DNA of 64,000 nucleotides, taken from assembly GCF_900103475.1 (NCBI RefSeq), contig NZ_FNHG01000007.1, positions 1 through 64,000 of the forward strand. The letters run 5' to 3'. This stretch comes from Maricaulis salignorans (GTDB lineage Bacteria; Pseudomonadota; Alphaproteobacteria; Caulobacterales; Maricaulaceae). The notes beneath the pieces were generated by a model. The model searched no databases, had not been told where the DNA came from, and was given only the letters and a program-made list of their open reading frames with translations. Positions 17,069 to 25,817 of this stretch are shown here, piece by piece. The translations under genes and the position numbers were made by a program. The first letter of the stretch is position 1, and every line of letters starts with the position of its first letter.

Positions 17069-18481
17069 TCAGGCAGCGCCGCCCACGGTCAGTCCGGCGA
17101 TTTTCAGGCTCGGCTGGCCGACCCCGACCGGCACGCCCTGGCCGCCCTTGCCGCACATGCCGACGCCTGGATCCATCGCGAAATCATCGCCGATCATGGT
17201 GATCTGGGTCAGCGCCGTCGGGCCGTCACCGATCAGGGTTGCGCCCTTGACGGGGGCCTCGATCTTGCCATTGCGGACCCGATAGGCCTCGGTGCACTGG
17301 AAGACGAATTTGCCCGATGTGATGTCGACCTGGCCGCCGCCGAAATTGACGGCGTAAATGCCGTCCGTGAGGCTGGCCACCATCTCCTCCGGCTTGTGCT
17401 GGCCGCCCAGCATATAGGTATTGGTCATCCGCGGCAGGGGTGGATAGGCGTAGGATTGGCGACGGCCATTGCCGGTCGGCGTCTGGCCCATCAGCCGCGC
17501 ATTCATCCGGTCCTGCATATAACCGACCAGAATACCGTCCTCGATCAGCACGGTGCGCTCGGTCGGTGTGCCCTCATCATCAATGGTCAGCGAGCCGCGA
17601 CGCTTTTCCATCGTGCCGTCATCGACAATGGTGACCCCGGCCGAGGCAACGCGCTCGCCCATCCGGCCGGCGAAGGCCGAGGAGCCCTTGCGGTTGAAAT
17701 CGCCCTCCAGCCCGTGGCCGACGGCTTCGTGCAGGAGCACGGCAGGCCAGCCAGGGCCGAGCACGACATCCATGACGCCGGCGGGAATATCAATGGCGTC
17801 GAGATTGACGCGCGCAATCCGCATCGCCTCATTGGCCAGGCCTTTCCAGGCGTCCGGCGCGATCCATTGATCGAACTCAGCGCGCCCGCCGGCCCCGGCC
17901 GAGCCGGTTTCGCGGCGGCCGTCACGCTCGACCGTGACCGAGACATTGAGCCGGACGAGGGGGCGGATATCGGTTTTCATATCGCCATCGGCGCGCAGGA
18001 TGGAGATCGAGCGTGTCGAGCCGGCGATCGAGGCGCTGACCTGGACCACGGACGGGTCCTTGGCGCGGCAATAGGCGTCGATCTCCTGCAGCAGGGCGGA
18101 TTTGACCTCGAAGGCCGGATTGGCGACCGGATCAATCGCGTCATAGAGCTTGCGGTTTGTCCCGGCCGGTGGCGGCGCAAGAATGGCGGCGGGCCCGCGC
18201 TTCACGGCGGAGGCCGTCTCGGCGGCGCGCTTGACGGCGTCCAGTGTCGGGTCCGAGGAGTGGGCATAGCCGAAGGCTTCACCGGACACGCAGCGCAGGC
18301 CGAAGCCGCGGCTGGTGTCAAAATTGGAGGCTTTCATGCGGCCATCATCGAAGACCAGCGATTCGGAAGCCGCGGTCTCCAGAAACAATTCGCCATCATC
18401 GGCACCGGACATCGCCTCGGCGAGCACAGGCCGGACATCGTCAGCATCGAATTCGAACTGGGAGATCGGTTCGTCGGACAT
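17069..18481 (-). CDS. tldD: TldD metalloprotease
   Basis: A 470-residue cytoplasmic peptidase subunit of the TldD/TldE pair, which digests unfolded or modified peptides and matures some ribosomal peptides. The zinc site HEAVGHGLEGD is present near residue 257, with the C-terminal family block ending in the substrate-channel region. The partner TldE/PmbA is not in this window. Start 18481 has GAGG 6 bases upstream; an alternative ATG is at 18520. It is separated from the cox operon by about 395 bases and is divergent from it. Confidence 0.94.
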   Translation of the reverse strand: MSDEPISQFEFDADDVRPVLAEAMSGADDGELFLETAASESLVFDDGRMKASNFDTSRGFGLRCVSGEAFGYAHSSDPTLDAVKRAAETASAVKRGPAAILAPPPAGTNRKLYDAIDPVANPAFEVKSALLQEIDAYCRAKDPSVVQVSASIAGSTRSISILRADGDMKTDIRPLVRLNVSVTVERDGRRETGSAGAGGRAEFDQWIAPDAWKGLANEAMRIARVNLDAIDIPAGVMDVVLGPGWPAVLLHEAVGHGLEGDFNRKGSSAFAGRMGERVASAGVTIVDDGTMEKRRGSLTIDDEGTPTERTVLIEDGILVGYMQDRMNARLMGQTPTGNGRRQSYAYPPLPRMTNTYMLGGQHKPEEMVASLTDGIYAVNFGGGQVDITSGKFVFQCTEAYRVRNGKIEAPVKGATLIGDGPTALTQITMIGDDFAMDPGVGMCGKGGQGVPVGVGQPSLKIAGLTVGGAA

Positions 18482-18876
18482 GATGGGCCTCACTTCTCGT
18501 TCTTCGGATAGGGTAGACATAGTTCAGCGCGTGCCCTGAGGGAATAAGCACGGGCCGGAGCAATAGCAGCGCCGCCTCGATTCGAAGCGCGCCACGCCCG
18601 GTCAGACTGAGACGATTGGACGCACGCGCGCAGCCATCACCGCCCGGAACCGCAAATCAGATAGCGATTTCATGTGGAAAGCCCGCCTATGACAGTCCTG
18701 AACCTGCCGGGTAAGCGGTTGAACGGCTTGAATTTTTCTGAAAATTGGACCAAGCCCTGCACAACGCGCTACAAAAAGTGTGCTTGGTGACCTGACAGCG
18801 TCGGTGACCACCTCTATATTCCGCCGCCATCGGTGAGGGTTTCCTCACCTTCACGCCTGACTTGTATGGGGAAGCC
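18482..18876. other. divergent intergenic region between tldD and the cox operon
   Basis: About 395 bases without a credible gene. It must hold the promoters for tldD (leftward) and cox (rightward). The only element I can point to is the cox promoter at 18792-18820; the rest shows no repeat or RNA I recognise. Confidence 0.6.
18792..18820 (+). promoter_or_regulatory. sigma70-type promoter of the cox operon
   Basis: CTGACA (18792-18797) and TATATT (18815-18820) are separated by exactly 17 bases, close to the housekeeping consensus. The coxB start lies about 50 bases beyond the predicted transcription start. Confidence 0.65.
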
Positions 18877-19713
18877 ATGCGTTTCTTGACCGCAATTGTG
18901 CTCACTTGGATCACCGCATCCACTTCCGCCCTGGCGCTGAACGTGCCGGCGGACGGGGGATTGAATCTCCCGCGCGCCGTGACGCCGATCATGGAGCGGA
19001 TCAGCGACTTCCACACCTTGCTGCTCTGGATCATCATTCCAATCACGCTCTTCGTCATGGCCCTGCTCGTCTGGTGCATGTGGCGCTACAATTCGAAGAA
19101 TAATCCGGTCCCGAGCAAGAGCAGCCACAACACGCTGCTCGAAGTCGTCTGGACCGCATTGCCGGTCGTGATCCTGATCGCCATTTCGGTCTTCTCCTTC
19201 CCGCTTCTTTATTATCAAGAAGAAATTCCTGACGCCGATTTCACCATCAAGGCGACCGGAAACCAGTGGAACTGGACCTATGAGTATCCCGACCAGGGTG
19301 CGATGGAATATCTCTCCATCATGGTTCCCGAAGCGGATCTCCAGCCTGGCCAGCACCGCAATCTCTCGGTCGATTACCCGCTGGTGGTGCCAATCAACGC
19401 GGTGATCCGCCTGCAGGTGACCGCGACCGACGTGATCCACAACTTCGCGATGCCGGCCTTCGGGACCAAGATCGACGCCATTCCCGGCCGCATCAATGAG
19501 TCCTGGTTCCAGGTCACTGAGGAAGGCACTTTCTACGGTCAGTGCTCGGAATTGTGCGGTCTCGGCCATGCATTCATGCCGATCGAGGTTCGTGTCGTAT
19601 CCCAGGACGTGTTCGACGCCTGGATCGCGGCTGAGCCGGGGACGGACGAATCGAATGCCGTAATTGCCGCATACGAAGCCGCGCGGGATACGCGCCTGGC
19701 GCAACTCGATTAG
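18877..19713 (+). CDS. coxB: cytochrome c oxidase subunit II
   Basis: A 278-residue membrane-anchored subunit carrying the dinuclear CuA centre that accepts electrons from cytochrome c. It has a signal peptide (ending about residue 21), two transmembrane helices (about 40-70 and 85-115) and a periplasmic cupredoxin domain. The CuA ligand block CSELCGLGHAFM is complete, and the aromatic patch QWNWTYEYP is present. GGGGA lies 4 bases before ATG 18877. First gene of the cox operon. Confidence 0.97.
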   Translation: MRFLTAIVLTWITASTSALALNVPADGGLNLPRAVTPIMERISDFHTLLLWIIIPITLFVMALLVWCMWRYNSKNNPVPSKSSHNTLLEVVWTALPVVILIAISVFSFPLLYYQEEIPDADFTIKATGNQWNWTYEYPDQGAMEYLSIMVPEADLQPGQHRNLSVDYPLVVPINAVIRLQVTATDVIHNFAMPAFGTKIDAIPGRINESWFQVTEEGTFYGQCSELCGLGHAFMPIEVRVVSQDVFDAWIAAEPGTDESNAVIAAYEAARDTRLAQLD

Positions 19714-19727
19714 GAATGGGCTGAACC

Positions 19728-21356
19728 ATGTCTGCTGACGCCGCAAATCACGACGCTCACACCCCAAGCATGTGGGACTGGAAGCGCTGGGTCTTCTCGA
19801 CCAATCACAAGGACATCGGAACGATGTACCTGATCTTCGCGATTCTCGCGGGGATTATTGGTGGTGGAATGTCCGGACTGATCCGTTGGGAGCTGGCCGA
19901 GCCCGGCTTGCAGGTCTTCGACGGCATGGCGTTCGGCGGCTTCTTCGGCGATGCCCAGGGCTATAACGTCATCACGACGATGCACGGCCTGATCATGATC
20001 TTCTTCATGGTCATGCCGGCGATGATTGGCGGTTTCGGCAACTGGTTCGTGCCGCTGATGATCGGCGCGCCGGACATGGCCTTCCCGCGCATGAACAACA
20101 TCTCCTTCTGGCTGCTGCCCTTCTCCTTCGCGCTGGCCCTGATGTCGATGTTCGTGCCGGGTGCGGGTGGTGCCAATGGTTTCGGCGGTGGCTGGGTGAT
20201 GTATCCGCCGCTCTCGACGATGGGTCATCCGGGCCCTGCGATGGATCTCCTGATTCTGTCGCTGCACATTGCCGGTATCAGCTCCATCCTCGGTGCCATC
20301 AACTTCATCACCACGATTTTCAACATGCGCGCTCCGGGCATGACCATGCACAAGATGCCCTTGTTCGCCTGGTCGATCCTGGTCACCGTCTTCCTGCTTC
20401 TGCTCTCGCTGCCAGTCCTTGCCGGCGCCCTGACCATGCTGCTGACGGACCGCAATTTCGGTACGGCCTTCTTCGATCCCGCCGGTGGCGGCGATCCGGT
20501 CATGTACCAGCACCTGTTCTGGTTCTTCGGACACCCGGAAGTCTACATCCTGATCCTGCCCGGTTTCGGCATGGTCTCGCACATTGTCTCGACCTTCTCC
20601 AAGAAGCCGATCTTCGGCTATCTCGGCATGGCCTATGCCATGGTCTCGATCGGTGCGATCGGCTTCATCGTGTGGGCTCACCACATGTTCACCGTCGGTA
20701 TGCCGGTTGATCTGAAAGCCTATTTCGTTGCGGCCACTATGGTGATCGCGGTGCCGACCGGCATCAAGATCTTCTCCTGGATCGCAACGATGTGGGGCGG
20801 TTCGATGGAATTGCGCACGCCAATGCTGTGGGCCATCGGTTTCATCTTCCTGTTCACCGTTGGTGGCGTCACCGGCGTCGTGCTGGCCAATGCCGGCATC
20901 GATGTCTCGCTTCACGACACCTATTACGTCGTCGCCCACTTCCACTATGTGCTGTCACTCGGCGCCGTGTTCGCGATCTTTGCCGGCTGGTACTACTGGT
21001 TCGAGAAGATCTGGGGCGTGAAATACAACTCCATCCTGGCCCGCCTGCAATTCGCCTTCTTCTTCGTGGGCGCCAATGTGATCTTCTTCCCGCAGCACTT
21101 CCTGGGTCTGCAGGGCATGCCGCGCCGCTATGTCGATTACGCTGACGGCTTCGCCTTCTGGAACGGCGTTTCGTCCTGGGGTTATGTGATCATGCTGGTG
21201 GGTATGGTGCTCTTCTTCGCCGTGCTGATCGAGGCGGCCCTGCGTCGTCGCAAGGCCGACGCCAATCCATGGGGCGAAGGTGCCACGACGCTGGAGTGGA
21301 CCCTGTCCTCGCCACCACCTTTCCACCAGTTCAACGAGCTGCCACGGATCAAATAG
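19728..21356 (+). CDS. coxA: cytochrome c oxidase subunit I (aa3-type)
   Basis: A 542-residue, 12-helix catalytic subunit with haem a and the haem a3/CuB site. Metal ligands are visible: the His in [15 protein letters not shown], the crosslinked His-Tyr in [14 protein letters not shown], the CuB pair in WAHHMFTVG, and the haem ligands in [12 protein letters not shown]. The sequence is of the A-type oxidase that pumps protons. It starts 14 bases after coxB. Confidence 0.98.
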   Translation: MSADAANHDAHTPSMWDWKRWVFSTNHKDIGTMYLIFAILAGIIGGGMSGLIRWELAEPGLQVFDGMAFGGFFGDAQGYNVITTMHGLIMIFFMVMPAMIGGFGNWFVPLMIGAPDMAFPRMNNISFWLLPFSFALALMSMFVPGAGGANGFGGGWVMYPPLSTMGHPGPAMDLLILSLHIAGISSILGAINFITTIFNMRAPGMTMHKMPLFAWSILVTVFLLLLSLPVLAGALTMLLTDRNFGTAFFDPAGGGDPVMYQHLFWFFGHPEVYILILPGFGMVSHIVSTFSKKPIFGYLGMAYAMVSIGAIGFIVWAHHMFTVGMPVDLKAYFVAATMVIAVPTGIKIFSWIATMWGGSMELRTPMLWAIGFIFLFTVGGVTGVVLANAGIDVSLHDTYYVVAHFHYVLSLGAVFAIFAGWYYWFEKIWGVKYNSILARLQFAFFFVGANVIFFPQHFLGLQGMPRRYVDYADGFAFWNGVSSWGYVIMLVGMVLFFAVLIEAALRRRKADANPWGEGATTLEWTLSSPPPFHQFNELPRIK

Positions 21357-21361
21357 GCAGC

Positions 21362-22357
21362 GTGTTGAACACCACCACAAATCCCGGCGATCATCGCGCA
21401 GAGGGCGGGGCCGTTTCGACGGCCTCGCCCCGCGACTATTTTGACCTGATGAAGCCGCGTGTGATGACGCTCGTCGTCTTCACCGCCTGCGCCGGTCTGG
21501 TAGCCGCACCGGTCGCCATGGATCCGGTGCTGGCAGCGATCGCAATCCTGAGCCTGGCCGTGGGCGCTGGCGCCGCCGGCGCGCTCAACATGGCCTATGA
21601 CTCCGATATCGATGCGATCATGCAGCGCACCCGCAAGCGGCCCATCCCGCGCGGTGTCGTCAGCAAGGCCGATGCCTATGGGCTCGGCATTATCGCCTCC
21701 ATCCTGTCGGTGATGATGATGGCGCTGGCGAGCAATTATCTTGCGGCCGGTCTGCTCGCCTTCTCGATTTTCTTCTATTCCGTCATCTATTCGATGTTTC
21801 TCAAGCGCTCGACGCCGCAGAATATCGTCATAGGCGGCGCGGCCGGGGCTTTCCCGCCGATGATTGGCTGGGTCGCCGCGACCGGCCATATCTCGCTCGA
21901 TGCCTTCATCCTGTTCATGATCATCTTCCTGTGGACGCCGCCGCACACCTGGGCGCTGGCACTCTATAAATGCGGTGATTATGCCGCCGCCGGCATTCCG
22001 ATGATGCCGGTTGCCAAGGGCCCGAAATCCACGCGGCTGCAAATCCTGCTCTATTCCATCGTGCTGGTTATTTTCGCCGGCGCGCCGGTCCTGACCGGAC
22101 TTGGCGGTATCGCCTATGCCCTGACCTCGCTGGGTGGCGGCGCACTCTTCCTGCTGCTGGCCTGGCGCGTCTTCAATTCGCGCGCCGGTGAAGCGGGTTC
22201 GGCCGAGGAGGGCGCGCTCTATGCCGTCCGCGTCGGCGACAAGGCTGCGCGCGACCTGTTCGCCTATTCCATCGGTTACCTCACCGTCCTATTTGCCGCA
22301 TTGATTATTGAGCACGGATTTGGTGCCTATATGGCGGTGCCAGGAGTGGGCGGATGA
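21362..22357 (+). CDS. ctaB: protoheme IX farnesyltransferase (haem O synthase)
   Basis: A 331-residue UbiA-superfamily membrane enzyme that adds a farnesyl group to haem b, giving haem O, the precursor of haem a for the oxidase. The Asp-rich motif NMAYDSDIDAIMQRTRKRP and the block FLKRSTPQNIVIGGAAGAFP are typical. The GTG at 21362, 5 bases after the coxA stop, is the likely start, as the conserved YFDLMKPRVMTL block begins about 25 residues later. Its stop overlaps the next start (ATGA). Confidence 0.95.
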   Translation: MLNTTTNPGDHRAEGGAVSTASPRDYFDLMKPRVMTLVVFTACAGLVAAPVAMDPVLAAIAILSLAVGAGAAGALNMAYDSDIDAIMQRTRKRPIPRGVVSKADAYGLGIIASILSVMMMALASNYLAAGLLAFSIFFYSVIYSMFLKRSTPQNIVIGGAAGAFPPMIGWVAATGHISLDAFILFMIIFLWTPPHTWALALYKCGDYAAAGIPMMPVAKGPKSTRLQILLYSIVLVIFAGAPVLTGLGGIAYALTSLGGGALFLLLAWRVFNSRAGEAGSAEEGALYAVRVGDKAARDLFAYSIGYLTVLFAALIIEHGFGAYMAVPGVGG

Positions 22358-22611
22358 CCGATACCAAGGATGAGACCCCGAAGACAGACGCGCCGGCGGC
22401 AACCCCGTCCGGACCGTCCGCGCATGCGGCATTCCAGGCCCGCGAAGGCCTGCCGACCGGGGAATTCGTCAAGCTGACGCCGGAACAGATTGCTGCGCGT
22501 CAGCGCCGCAATATTGCGATCGGTCTGAGCCTGGTGGTTTTCTGCGCCCTGGTTTTTGTCGTGACCGTCATCCGGATCGGCCAGAATTTCGCCGAGGCGG
22601 GCGCGGTATGA
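22354..22611 (+). CDS. CoxF-like small membrane protein of the oxidase operon
   Basis: An 85-residue protein with a Pro/Ala-rich N-terminus, then FVKLTPEQIAARQRRNIAIG and one transmembrane helix (about 50-72). Small single-helix proteins of this kind sit between ctaB and ctaG in many alphaproteobacterial cox operons and are often called CoxF. The precise role is not established; assembly or stability of the oxidase is the usual guess. It overlaps both neighbours by ATGA junctions, implying translational coupling. Confidence 0.8.
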   Translation: MTDTKDETPKTDAPAATPSGPSAHAAFQAREGLPTGEFVKLTPEQIAARQRRNIAIGLSLVVFCALVFVVTVIRIGQNFAEAGAV

Positions 22612-23171
22612 AAGCGCCGCTGGACAAGAATGCACGCGTAGCCCTGTTCGCCGGCGTCGCGGCTGTGACCATGGTCGGCGCCGCCTTTGCGTCGGTGCCG
22701 CTCTACAGCCTGTTCTGCCAGGTCACCGGTTATGGTGGCACAACCCAGATCGCCATCGGCGAGGCGGGCGCCGTGCTCGATCGCGAAATGACGGTCCTGT
22801 TCGATGCCAATACCGGCCGCGGCCTGCCCTGGGAGTTCGAGCCGGTTCAGCGTTCGCTGACCCTCAATGTCGGCGAGAGCGGTCTGGCCTATTATCGCGC
22901 GACCAATGTGTCCGACCGGCCTATCACCGGTGTCGCGACCTATAATGTCGCGCCGTTCAAGGCGGCGATCTACTTCTCCAAGATTGAGTGTTTCTGTTTT
23001 ACGGAACAAACACTTGAGCCGGGAGAAAGTATTGATATGCCGGTCCTGTTCTTCGTCGATCCGCTGATCGCCGAAGAGCGTTTTCTGGATGATGTTCACG
23101 CCATCACCCTGTCCTATACGTTTTTTGAAACCGATGGGGCTGCGTCTTCGCCAAGCGATGCCGCGCCTTAG
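22608..23171 (+). CDS. ctaG: cytochrome c oxidase assembly protein CtaG/Cox11
   Basis: A 187-residue copper chaperone that delivers CuB to subunit I. It has one N-terminal membrane helix (about 12-32) and a periplasmic Ig-like domain. The copper-binding motif ECFCFTEQTLEPGE is intact. The start overlaps the preceding small gene by four bases. Confidence 0.97.
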   Translation: MKAPLDKNARVALFAGVAAVTMVGAAFASVPLYSLFCQVTGYGGTTQIAIGEAGAVLDREMTVLFDANTGRGLPWEFEPVQRSLTLNVGESGLAYYRATNVSDRPITGVATYNVAPFKAAIYFSKIECFCFTEQTLEPGESIDMPVLFFVDPLIAEERFLDDVHAITLSYTFFETDGAASSPSDAAP

Positions 23172-23241
23172 CATTGAACCTTTGTCCCGTCGCGGTTATC
23201 ACGGCCCGACAGGACTGATTTGAAGTCGCAGGAGATTCGCG

Positions 23242-24081
23242 ATGGCTGGGCATGCCGTAAAGCACGATTACCACTTGGTCGATCCGAGCCCGTGGCCGTT
23301 TGTCGGCTCGCTGGGTGCATTCCTTCTCGCCCTTGGCGCTGTCGGGAATATGAAGGGCCTTGTCGGTCCTGATCATCCGCTTGCCATTCTCTATGCTGAT
23401 GGCGGCTGGGGCGGTCTGATCCTCGGTTTCGCCGTGGTCATCTACACGATGATCGGCTGGTGGGGCGATGTGATCAAGGAATCCAACCGCGGCGATCACA
23501 CGCCAGTGGTGGATATCGGCCTGCGCTACGGCATGATCATGTTCATCGTGTCCGAAGTGATGTTCTTTGCCGCCTGGTTCTGGGTCTTCTTCGAATACGC
23601 GATCTTCCATGATGTCCGGATTGATCCGGGTCTGGCCTCCTGGCCGCCAGCCGGTATCGAAACCTTCGATCCCTGGCATATCCCGCTGATGAACACGCTG
23701 GTCCTGCTCCTGTCGGGCACCACCGTGACCTGGGCTCACCATGCCCTGCAGCATGATGATCGCAAGGGTGCCAAGCTCGGCCTCCTGCTGACCGTCATTC
23801 TCGGCCTTTGCTTCACCGCCCTGCAGGCGATCGAATACGCCGAAGCCGGCTTCTCGATTTCCGGCAATCTCTATGGTTCCGCCTTCTTCATGGCGACGGG
23901 CTTCCATGGCGCGCACGTCATTATCGGCACCATCTTCCTGGCCGTCTGCCTGTTCCGCCTGATGGCTGGCCAGATGTCCGCCAAGAAACATTTCGGCCTC
24001 GAGGCTGCGGCCTGGTACTGGCACTTCGTTGATGTGGTCTGGCTCTTCCTGTTCACCTTCGTCTACGTCGTCTACCAGTAA
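23242..24081 (+). CDS. coxC: cytochrome c oxidase subunit III
   Basis: A 279-residue seven-helix subunit that stabilises the oxidase core. Conserved segments include [12 protein letters not shown] at the start, [18 protein letters not shown], and [14 protein letters not shown] with the His-rich final helices ending [24 protein letters not shown] lies 8 bases before ATG 23242. It is separated from ctaG by 70 bases. Confidence 0.97.
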   Translation: MAGHAVKHDYHLVDPSPWPFVGSLGAFLLALGAVGNMKGLVGPDHPLAILYADGGWGGLILGFAVVIYTMIGWWGDVIKESNRGDHTPVVDIGLRYGMIMFIVSEVMFFAAWFWVFFEYAIFHDVRIDPGLASWPPAGIETFDPWHIPLMNTLVLLLSGTTVTWAHHALQHDDRKGAKLGLLLTVILGLCFTALQAIEYAEAGFSISGNLYGSAFFMATGFHGAHVIIGTIFLAVCLFRLMAGQMSAKKHFGLEAAAWYWHFVDVVWLFLFTFVYVVYQ

Positions 24082-24092
24082 CCGGAACTGAC

Positions 24093-24455
24093 ATGGATAA
24101 ACCCTCCCCCTTCGCCGCCGGCCTCTCGGGTCGCTGTCCGAAGTGTGGGGAGGGGGCCATGTTCAAGGGCCTGCTGGCGCTCGCACCGCGTTGTGACGCG
24201 TGCGGTGCCGATTTCGAGAGCGCCGATGTCGGTGATGGTGCGGCGGTCTTCGCGCTGTTCATTGTCGGCTTTCTCGCCGTTGTTCTGTTCCTGCTGATGG
24301 CCGTCGCCTTCCGGGGCATGCCCTGGTGGGGTCATATGTTGGTCCAGGTCCCGTTTATCTTTGGCGCGTCCATTCTGTGCCTGCGTCCGCTGAAGGGACT
24401 GCTCTTCGCGCTGCAGTTCGAGCATGGCGCGCAGCAGGGCCGGCTCGACGATTAG
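24093..24455 (+). CDS. DUF983 membrane protein
   Basis: A 120-residue protein with two CxxC pairs near the N-terminus (RCPKCGEGAMF at about 12-22 and RCDACGADF about 34-42), likely a small metal-binding ribbon, followed by two transmembrane helices. DUF983 genes are commonly placed between coxC and the SURF1 gene in alphaproteobacteria, as here, suggesting a part in oxidase biogenesis, but the function is unknown. It starts 11 bases after coxC. Confidence 0.9.
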   Translation: MDKPSPFAAGLSGRCPKCGEGAMFKGLLALAPRCDACGADFESADVGDGAAVFALFIVGFLAVVLFLLMAVAFRGMPWWGHMLVQVPFIFGASILCLRPLKGLLFALQFEHGAQQGRLDD

Positions 24456-24503
24456 GCCAGGCTCCGGCCCTGGCTTGCCCCCAGGGAGGTGAGGACGATC
24501 CTC

Positions 24504-25187
24504 ATGCCATATTTCAGACCGCTCCCCGTACTGACTGTTTTCAGCGTGTTCGCGCTCGCTCTTCTGCTCACACTGGGCGTGTGGCAGATGCAGCGCATGG
24601 AGTGGAAGGCGCAGCGCATCGCCGCCTATGCCGAGCGCGGTGCGGTGACATCCTTTCGCGACGCGCTGTGCGGCGAGCATGCCGGTGCCTTCGGCCCGAG
24701 CATTACCGCGCCGGCACCGCTCGCCGGTGCGCAATTGCGCTATTACGCCCTGCGCGGTCAGCCCGGCTGGGTCCGGATCGGGCTGATGCCGGCGCCGGCC
24801 TGCGCTCCCGGCGAGCCGCAACGCTATCTTTTCGTGGAATCCGGTTTCGAGGATCTGGCCGGCAATATCATCGCCCGGCCGCAAGCCTGGCGGCTGGAAC
24901 TGTTTCCCAGACCGGGAAGTTTCGCCAGCGGAAACGATCCGGATACCAATCAGTGGTATATCTTCGACCGGGACATGATGGCGCAGGCCCTCGACACGGA
25001 TCCCGGCCAGGTGCTCGACGTCTGGGCGCGGGCCGATCTGGGTCTGCCCTCCAGCCTGAGCCAGACACCGCCGTCCAAGCATCTGGGCTATGCGGTGACC
25101 TGGTTCGGATTGGCGGCGGCACTGATCGGTGTGTATCTGGCTTTGCACATCGCTCGCGGGCGGTTGCGGCTAGCGGCCAGGCCGTAA
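24504..25187 (+). CDS. SURF1 family cytochrome oxidase assembly protein
   Basis: A 227-residue protein with an N-terminal helix (about 8-28, followed by LGVWQMQRMEWK, the usual SURF1 start) and a C-terminal helix (about 195-215), with a periplasmic domain between. SURF1 helps insert haem a into subunit I. The segment NQWYIFDRDMMAQAL is characteristic; the loop R-G-x-x element is less clear than usual. GAGG is 9 bases before ATG 24504; a GTG at 24489 is an alternative. Last gene of the cox cluster. Confidence 0.92.
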   Translation: MPYFRPLPVLTVFSVFALALLLTLGVWQMQRMEWKAQRIAAYAERGAVTSFRDALCGEHAGAFGPSITAPAPLAGAQLRYYALRGQPGWVRIGLMPAPACAPGEPQRYLFVESGFEDLAGNIIARPQAWRLELFPRPGSFASGNDPDTNQWYIFDRDMMAQALDTDPGQVLDVWARADLGLPSSLSQTPPSKHLGYAVTWFGLAAALIGVYLALHIARGRLRLAARP

Positions 25188-25238
25188 GAGACGACGCGTA
25201 GACAGCCGGCAGAGAAACGGCAGGACAGGAGCAGGCGA

Positions 25239-25817
25239 GTGGCATTGTGGCGCGACGCGGAAATTGAAACCTCCCTGATGGCCCAGGGCATCCGCCTGAG
25301 TGCGCCTACGCTCGAGGATTACGAAAACTGGGCCAAGCTGCGCGGCGCGAGCCGCAGCCATACCGAGCCGTGGGAGCCTGCCTGGACAGTCGATGAGCTC
25401 AGCCGCAGCGCCTTCAAGCGTCGCCTCGAGCGCTACCAGATCGACCGGCAATCGGGTGCCGGCTATCCCTTCTTCGTCTTCCGCAGTCGCGACAATGTCC
25501 TGCTCGGTGCCTGCAATCTCAACAATGTCCGCCGCGGCGTCCAGCAGAGCGCCGATATCGGTTATTGGATCGGAACTCCCTATATTCGTCAGGGACATAC
25601 ACGTATGGCCGTGCGGCGGATCATGGCCTTCGCCTTCGATAATCTTGGCCTCCACCGGGTTGAGGCAGCCTGCCGTCCGGAGAACAGGGCCTCCCGCAAA
25701 TTGCTCAAGAGCATCGGTTTCCAGTTCGAGGGTCGCGCCCGGGCTTTCCTCAATATCGCCGGCGAATGGCGCGATCATGACCGCTTCGCGCTGCTGAATA
25801 CCGATCCGAGATTATGA
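25239..25817 (+). CDS. GNAT acetyltransferase of the RimJ/RimL type
   Basis: A 192-residue cytoplasmic N-acetyltransferase. The acetyl-CoA-binding region is IGYWIGTPYIRQGHTRMAVR near residue 105-125, followed by RVEAACRPENRASRKLLKSI typical of the RimJ/RimL branch that acetylates protein N-termini. GTG 25239 has AGGAG 8 bases upstream. The stop overlaps the start of the downstream EAL gene (ATGA), so the two are probably translationally coupled. The target protein is unknown. Confidence 0.9.
   Translation: MALWRDAEIETSLMAQGIRLSAPTLEDYENWAKLRGASRSHTEPWEPAWTVDELSRSAFKRRLERYQIDRQSGAGYPFFVFRSRDNVLLGACNLNNVRRGVQQSADIGYWIGTPYIRQGHTRMAVRRIMAFAFDNLGLHRVEAACRPENRASRKLLKSIGFQFEGRARAFLNIAGEWRDHDRFALLNTDPRL

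Noticed and set aside
14759-18511. Long plus-strand frames opposite the TonB receptor and tldD (661 and 533 codons)
   Set aside because: Both are antisense to genes with full motif sets and show no domain, signal or ribosome binding site.
19710-21380. Minus-strand frames opposite coxA (411 and 141 codons)
   Set aside because: Antisense to coxA, which is complete with all metal ligands; the antisense products are His/Asp/Arg-rich reversals.
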